From positions 1 to 35,934 of the forward strand of contig CALAYL010000023.1 in assembly GCA_937894725.1 (NCBI GenBank): a stretch of 35,934 nt of DNA, written 5' to 3'. Source of the DNA: an uncultured Bacteroidota bacterium. GTDB taxonomy: Bacteria > Bacteroidota > Bacteroidia > Chitinophagales > LD1. Below the pieces are notes generated by a model. The model did no database searches and was not told the origin of the DNA. It worked only from the letters and a program-made list of their open reading frames with translations. Positions 33,932-35,934 of this stretch are shown piece by piece. The position numbers were made by a program, and so were the translations under genes. The first letter of the stretch is position 1; each line of letters starts with the position of its first letter.

Positions 33932-35934
33932 CTATCGAATAAGTGAAATACTTCCATTTAGATTTTCTTCGTGTGAATCTAGATAAACTACACGCATTTG
34001 GTATATGTATATACCTGGGCTTTGAGGCTCACCTTTATAGGTGCCATCCCACTCAAACTCTTTGTCTGTTGATTCAAATACTTTTTCGCCCCATCGGTTA
34101 AAGATTTGTATTTCAATTCGACCTATGGCAGATTTTTTACCAAAGAACTTATAGTTATCATTGTTGCCATCATTATTTGGAGTAAATGCATTAGGGATAT
34201 AAATACCTCTATTCGGTACAATGAAAATCGTTACTGAGTCATAGTTTATACAACCTCGAGCATCGATAGCCTTAACTTTAAACTGCGTAGTGACAGTAGG
34301 CGCAACTTCAGGGCTCTGGCAAGTATTACAATCTATACCTGTATATTCATTGATAGGTTTCCAATCAAAACTAACTGTACTTACACCATTATGTGTAGTG
34401 TTTAATGAAATCTTATCTCCAAGCTCAATCACTTGTGCGCCTATGGTTTGTATCGCAAACAAAGAATCATTTTTAATACTAAAGTAAGCCGTATCAGTAC
34501 AACCATTTGCATCGCTCACAGTCACACTGTAATTGCCTACTGAAAGATTCGCTACATCTTCCGTAATAGCTTTATTAGACCATTTGATGTTGTATAATGG
34601 AGTCCCGCCCACTATACTCAAATCAATAGCTGCATCAGTAAGCGGCTGGCAGGTGATGTTTTTTGCAATTCCTGTAAGCTGAATTGGAGGCACAGAGTCA
34701 ATAACAATTCGCTGTACCTTTGTACAATTGTTTTTGTCGGTCACTGTTATATCATATTCCCCAGTTGATAAGTTTTTAATGGTATCCGTAATCAAACCTC
34801 TCGACCACTCGATTTTATAAGGTGCGACTCCTCCACTTGGTGCTACATAAAATGCGGCATCGCTTCTGTTATCACAACTTACTTTTTTTATACTTACCGA
34901 TAGTGCTAGCAAAGTTGGTTGATTTACCGTTTTCGAAATTGTTGCACTACAACTATTCTTGTCAACGACTGTGAGTGTATAGTTTCCAACAGATAAATTG
35001 CTAATCATCGGTGTGGTAGCACCATTACTCCATTGAAGCGTGTATGGTAAAATACCTCCAGCTATTAAAGCTTGCACACTTCCTGTACTATCACCAAAAC
35101 AAGATACATCTACAACATTAGTTTGAATACCTATAGCTGACGGTTCCAAAAGCATAATGGTATCAAAAACTTTACACCCATGCTGATCTGTCACCTCCAA
35201 TACGTAATTGCCTGCAAACAATGTAGTAGGATTTGATCCCGAAGCGCTGCCCACAAGCCAATTGTAAGTATATGGCGTAGTACCCCCTGTCACTTGAGTA
35301 TAAATCTCTCCTTCTGGTAGCTTGTTACATCTCAAATCTTTCTTAGTCAATGTATTTGCAAGGATAGTTGGCTCAGTTATGACAAAAGTGTTAGATAATG
35401 AACATCCTTTAGTATCTCTTACGTCCACTGCATAAGTGCCAGCTACAAGATTTAAAGCCGTATTTGTATTAGATACATTATTTGTCCAAGTGTAAGCAAA
35501 AGGGGCATTTCCTCCACTCACGTTAAGTGTGATAGAACCATTGCTTTCAGCAAAGCATTTTACATTTGACACCAGCTCGGTAATAGATAAACTATCTGGC
35601 TGAAGAACTGTATATGTAACTACTTTCTGACAGAGATTGCTATCTACCACAGTCACAGTGTATTGCCCTGATAACAAACCAGAAAGGTTTTTGGTAAAGG
35701 CCCCTGTGCTCCAACTAAATTGATACACCCCTGTACCACCAGAAACACCCAGGTTTATGGCCCCATTGCTTTGCCCATAACAATCTACCACTTTTATACT
35801 ATCTCTGATTAAAATCGAATCTGGTTGGGAAACCTGGTAAACCTTTACAAGTGTACAGCTATTGCTATCGGTTATGGTTACGCTATAGCTGCCTGCTTGT
35901 AAACCTGTGCGGTCTTTGGTGGTGTTGTTGTCGT
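33932..35934 (-). CDS. SprB-repeat surface protein with CHU_C type IX sorting domain (5' end outside window)
   Basis: C-terminal 666 residues of a large secreted surface protein. The frame is open through the right edge, so the true start lies outside; the GTG at 35791 is only an internal valine. It holds six complete repeats of about 75 residues plus part of a seventh, each following a pattern like CFG-S-G, a GG-xxPYxxxWS strand, LSVGNYTVTV-D and a conserved C. This is the SprB-type repeat of Bacteroidota adhesins, with two cysteines in most units. An Ig/PKD-like segment follows. The gliding-motility-associated C-terminal domain comes last (IPNAFTPNNDGNNDNYKF, FNRWGEKVFES, WDGTYKG, PGIYIYQMRV), the type B sorting signal of type IX secretion. 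Likely roles are adhesion or gliding. It ends 2 bases from the bidirectional terminator. Confidence 0.93.
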   Translation of the reverse strand, partial: DNNTTKDRTGLQAGSYSVTITDSNSCTLVKVYQVSQPDSILIRDSIKVVDCYGQSNGAINLGVSGGTGVYQFSWSTGAFTKNLSGLLSGQYTVTVVDSNLCQKVVTYTVLQPDSLSITELVSNVKCFAESNGSITLNVSGGNAPFAYTWTNNVSNTNTALNLVAGTYAVDVRDTKGCSLSNTFVITEPTILANTLTKKDLRCNKLPEGEIYTQVTGGTTPYTYNWLVGSASGSNPTTLFAGNYVLEVTDQHGCKVFDTIMLLEPSAIGIQTNVVDVSCFGDSTGSVQALIAGGILPYTLQWSNGATTPMISNLSVGNYTLTVVDKNSCSATISKTVNQPTLLALSVSIKKVSCDNRSDAAFYVAPSGGVAPYKIEWSRGLITDTIKNLSTGEYDITVTDKNNCTKVQRIVIDSVPPIQLTGIAKNITCQPLTDAAIDLSIVGGTPLYNIKWSNKAITEDVANLSVGNYSVTVSDANGCTDTAYFSIKNDSLFAIQTIGAQVIELGDKISLNTTHNGVSTVSFDWKPINEYTGIDCNTCQSPEVAPTVTTQFKVKAIDARGCINYDSVTIFIVPNRGIYIPNAFTPNNDGNNDNYKFFGKKSAIGRIEIQIFNRWGEKVFESTDKEFEWDGTYKGEPQSPGIYIYQMRVVYLDSHEENLNGSISLIR

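Noticed and set aside
33932..35934. SprB-type repeats considered as a DNA-level tandem repeat or CRISPR-like array
   Set aside because: The periodicity is at protein level only; DNA copies are too diverged, and no short identical repeats with unique spacers exist here or elsewhere in the window.

Overview
The window reads as an AT-rich chromosomal segment of a member of the Bacteroidota. The support comes from several independent features. There is a surface protein built from SprB-type repeats with a gliding-motility-associated (CHU_C, type IX secretion) C-terminus. There is a 1630-residue TamB-type protein. A compact 284-residue RpoD/SigA-family sigma factor lacks the long region 1.1. A GHMP kinase carries the GYDIA motif, a family named from Bacteroidota. 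Several promoter -7 boxes match TAnnTTTG, and most genes lack Shine-Dalgarno sequences. I cannot place it more finely than phylum, with a Sphingobacteriia/Chitinophagia/Flavobacteriia-like feel.

Layout. 1-152 carries a strikingly regular 21-bp array of GGCAG repeats that looks like the end of an IS21-type insertion sequence. 227-3122 is a two-gene unit for sugar release (GH27 alpha-galactosidase and GH1 beta-glycosidase) whose reading frames overlap. 3135-4958 (minus) is an orphan polytopic membrane protein. 5291-14801 is one long plus-strand run of nine closely spaced genes. It opens with a mevalonate-pathway block (type II IPP isomerase, HMG-CoA reductase, GYDIA GHMP kinase, diphosphomevalonate decarboxylase, mevalonate kinase). 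It continues with a small membrane protein, a PLP enzyme of the cystathionine gamma-synthase/lyase family, a secreted leucine-rich-repeat protein and a DUF2851 protein. 14798-23331 (minus) holds tamB followed by a 1192-residue predicted outer-membrane barrel protein.

From 23341 onward the genes are mostly housekeeping and regulation. tsaD is divergent from tamB, with only 9 bases between the start codons. A histidine kinase/response regulator pair (24425-26785) ends at a strong hairpin. Facing it is a minus-strand run: sigma factor, tsaE, alanine dehydrogenase, NIF3-like protein and zinc-ribbon coiled-coil protein (31269 down to 26859). lon (31382-33865) is divergent from the sigma factor and ends at an 18-bp bidirectional hairpin. 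The right edge (33932-35934, minus) is the C-terminal part of a large type IX-secreted repeat protein that runs off the window.

How the parts fit. The mevalonate block covers the steps from HMG-CoA to IPP/DMAPP if the GYDIA kinase acts as phosphomevalonate kinase; thiolase and HMG-CoA synthase are not in the window. TsaD and TsaE both serve the t6A tRNA modification. TamB and the neighbouring barrel protein are plausible envelope-assembly partners or client. The most informative open points are the role of the GYDIA kinase, the TamB-linked barrel protein, the sigma factor beside lon, and the repeat array at the left edge. No tRNA, rRNA or CRISPR was seen.
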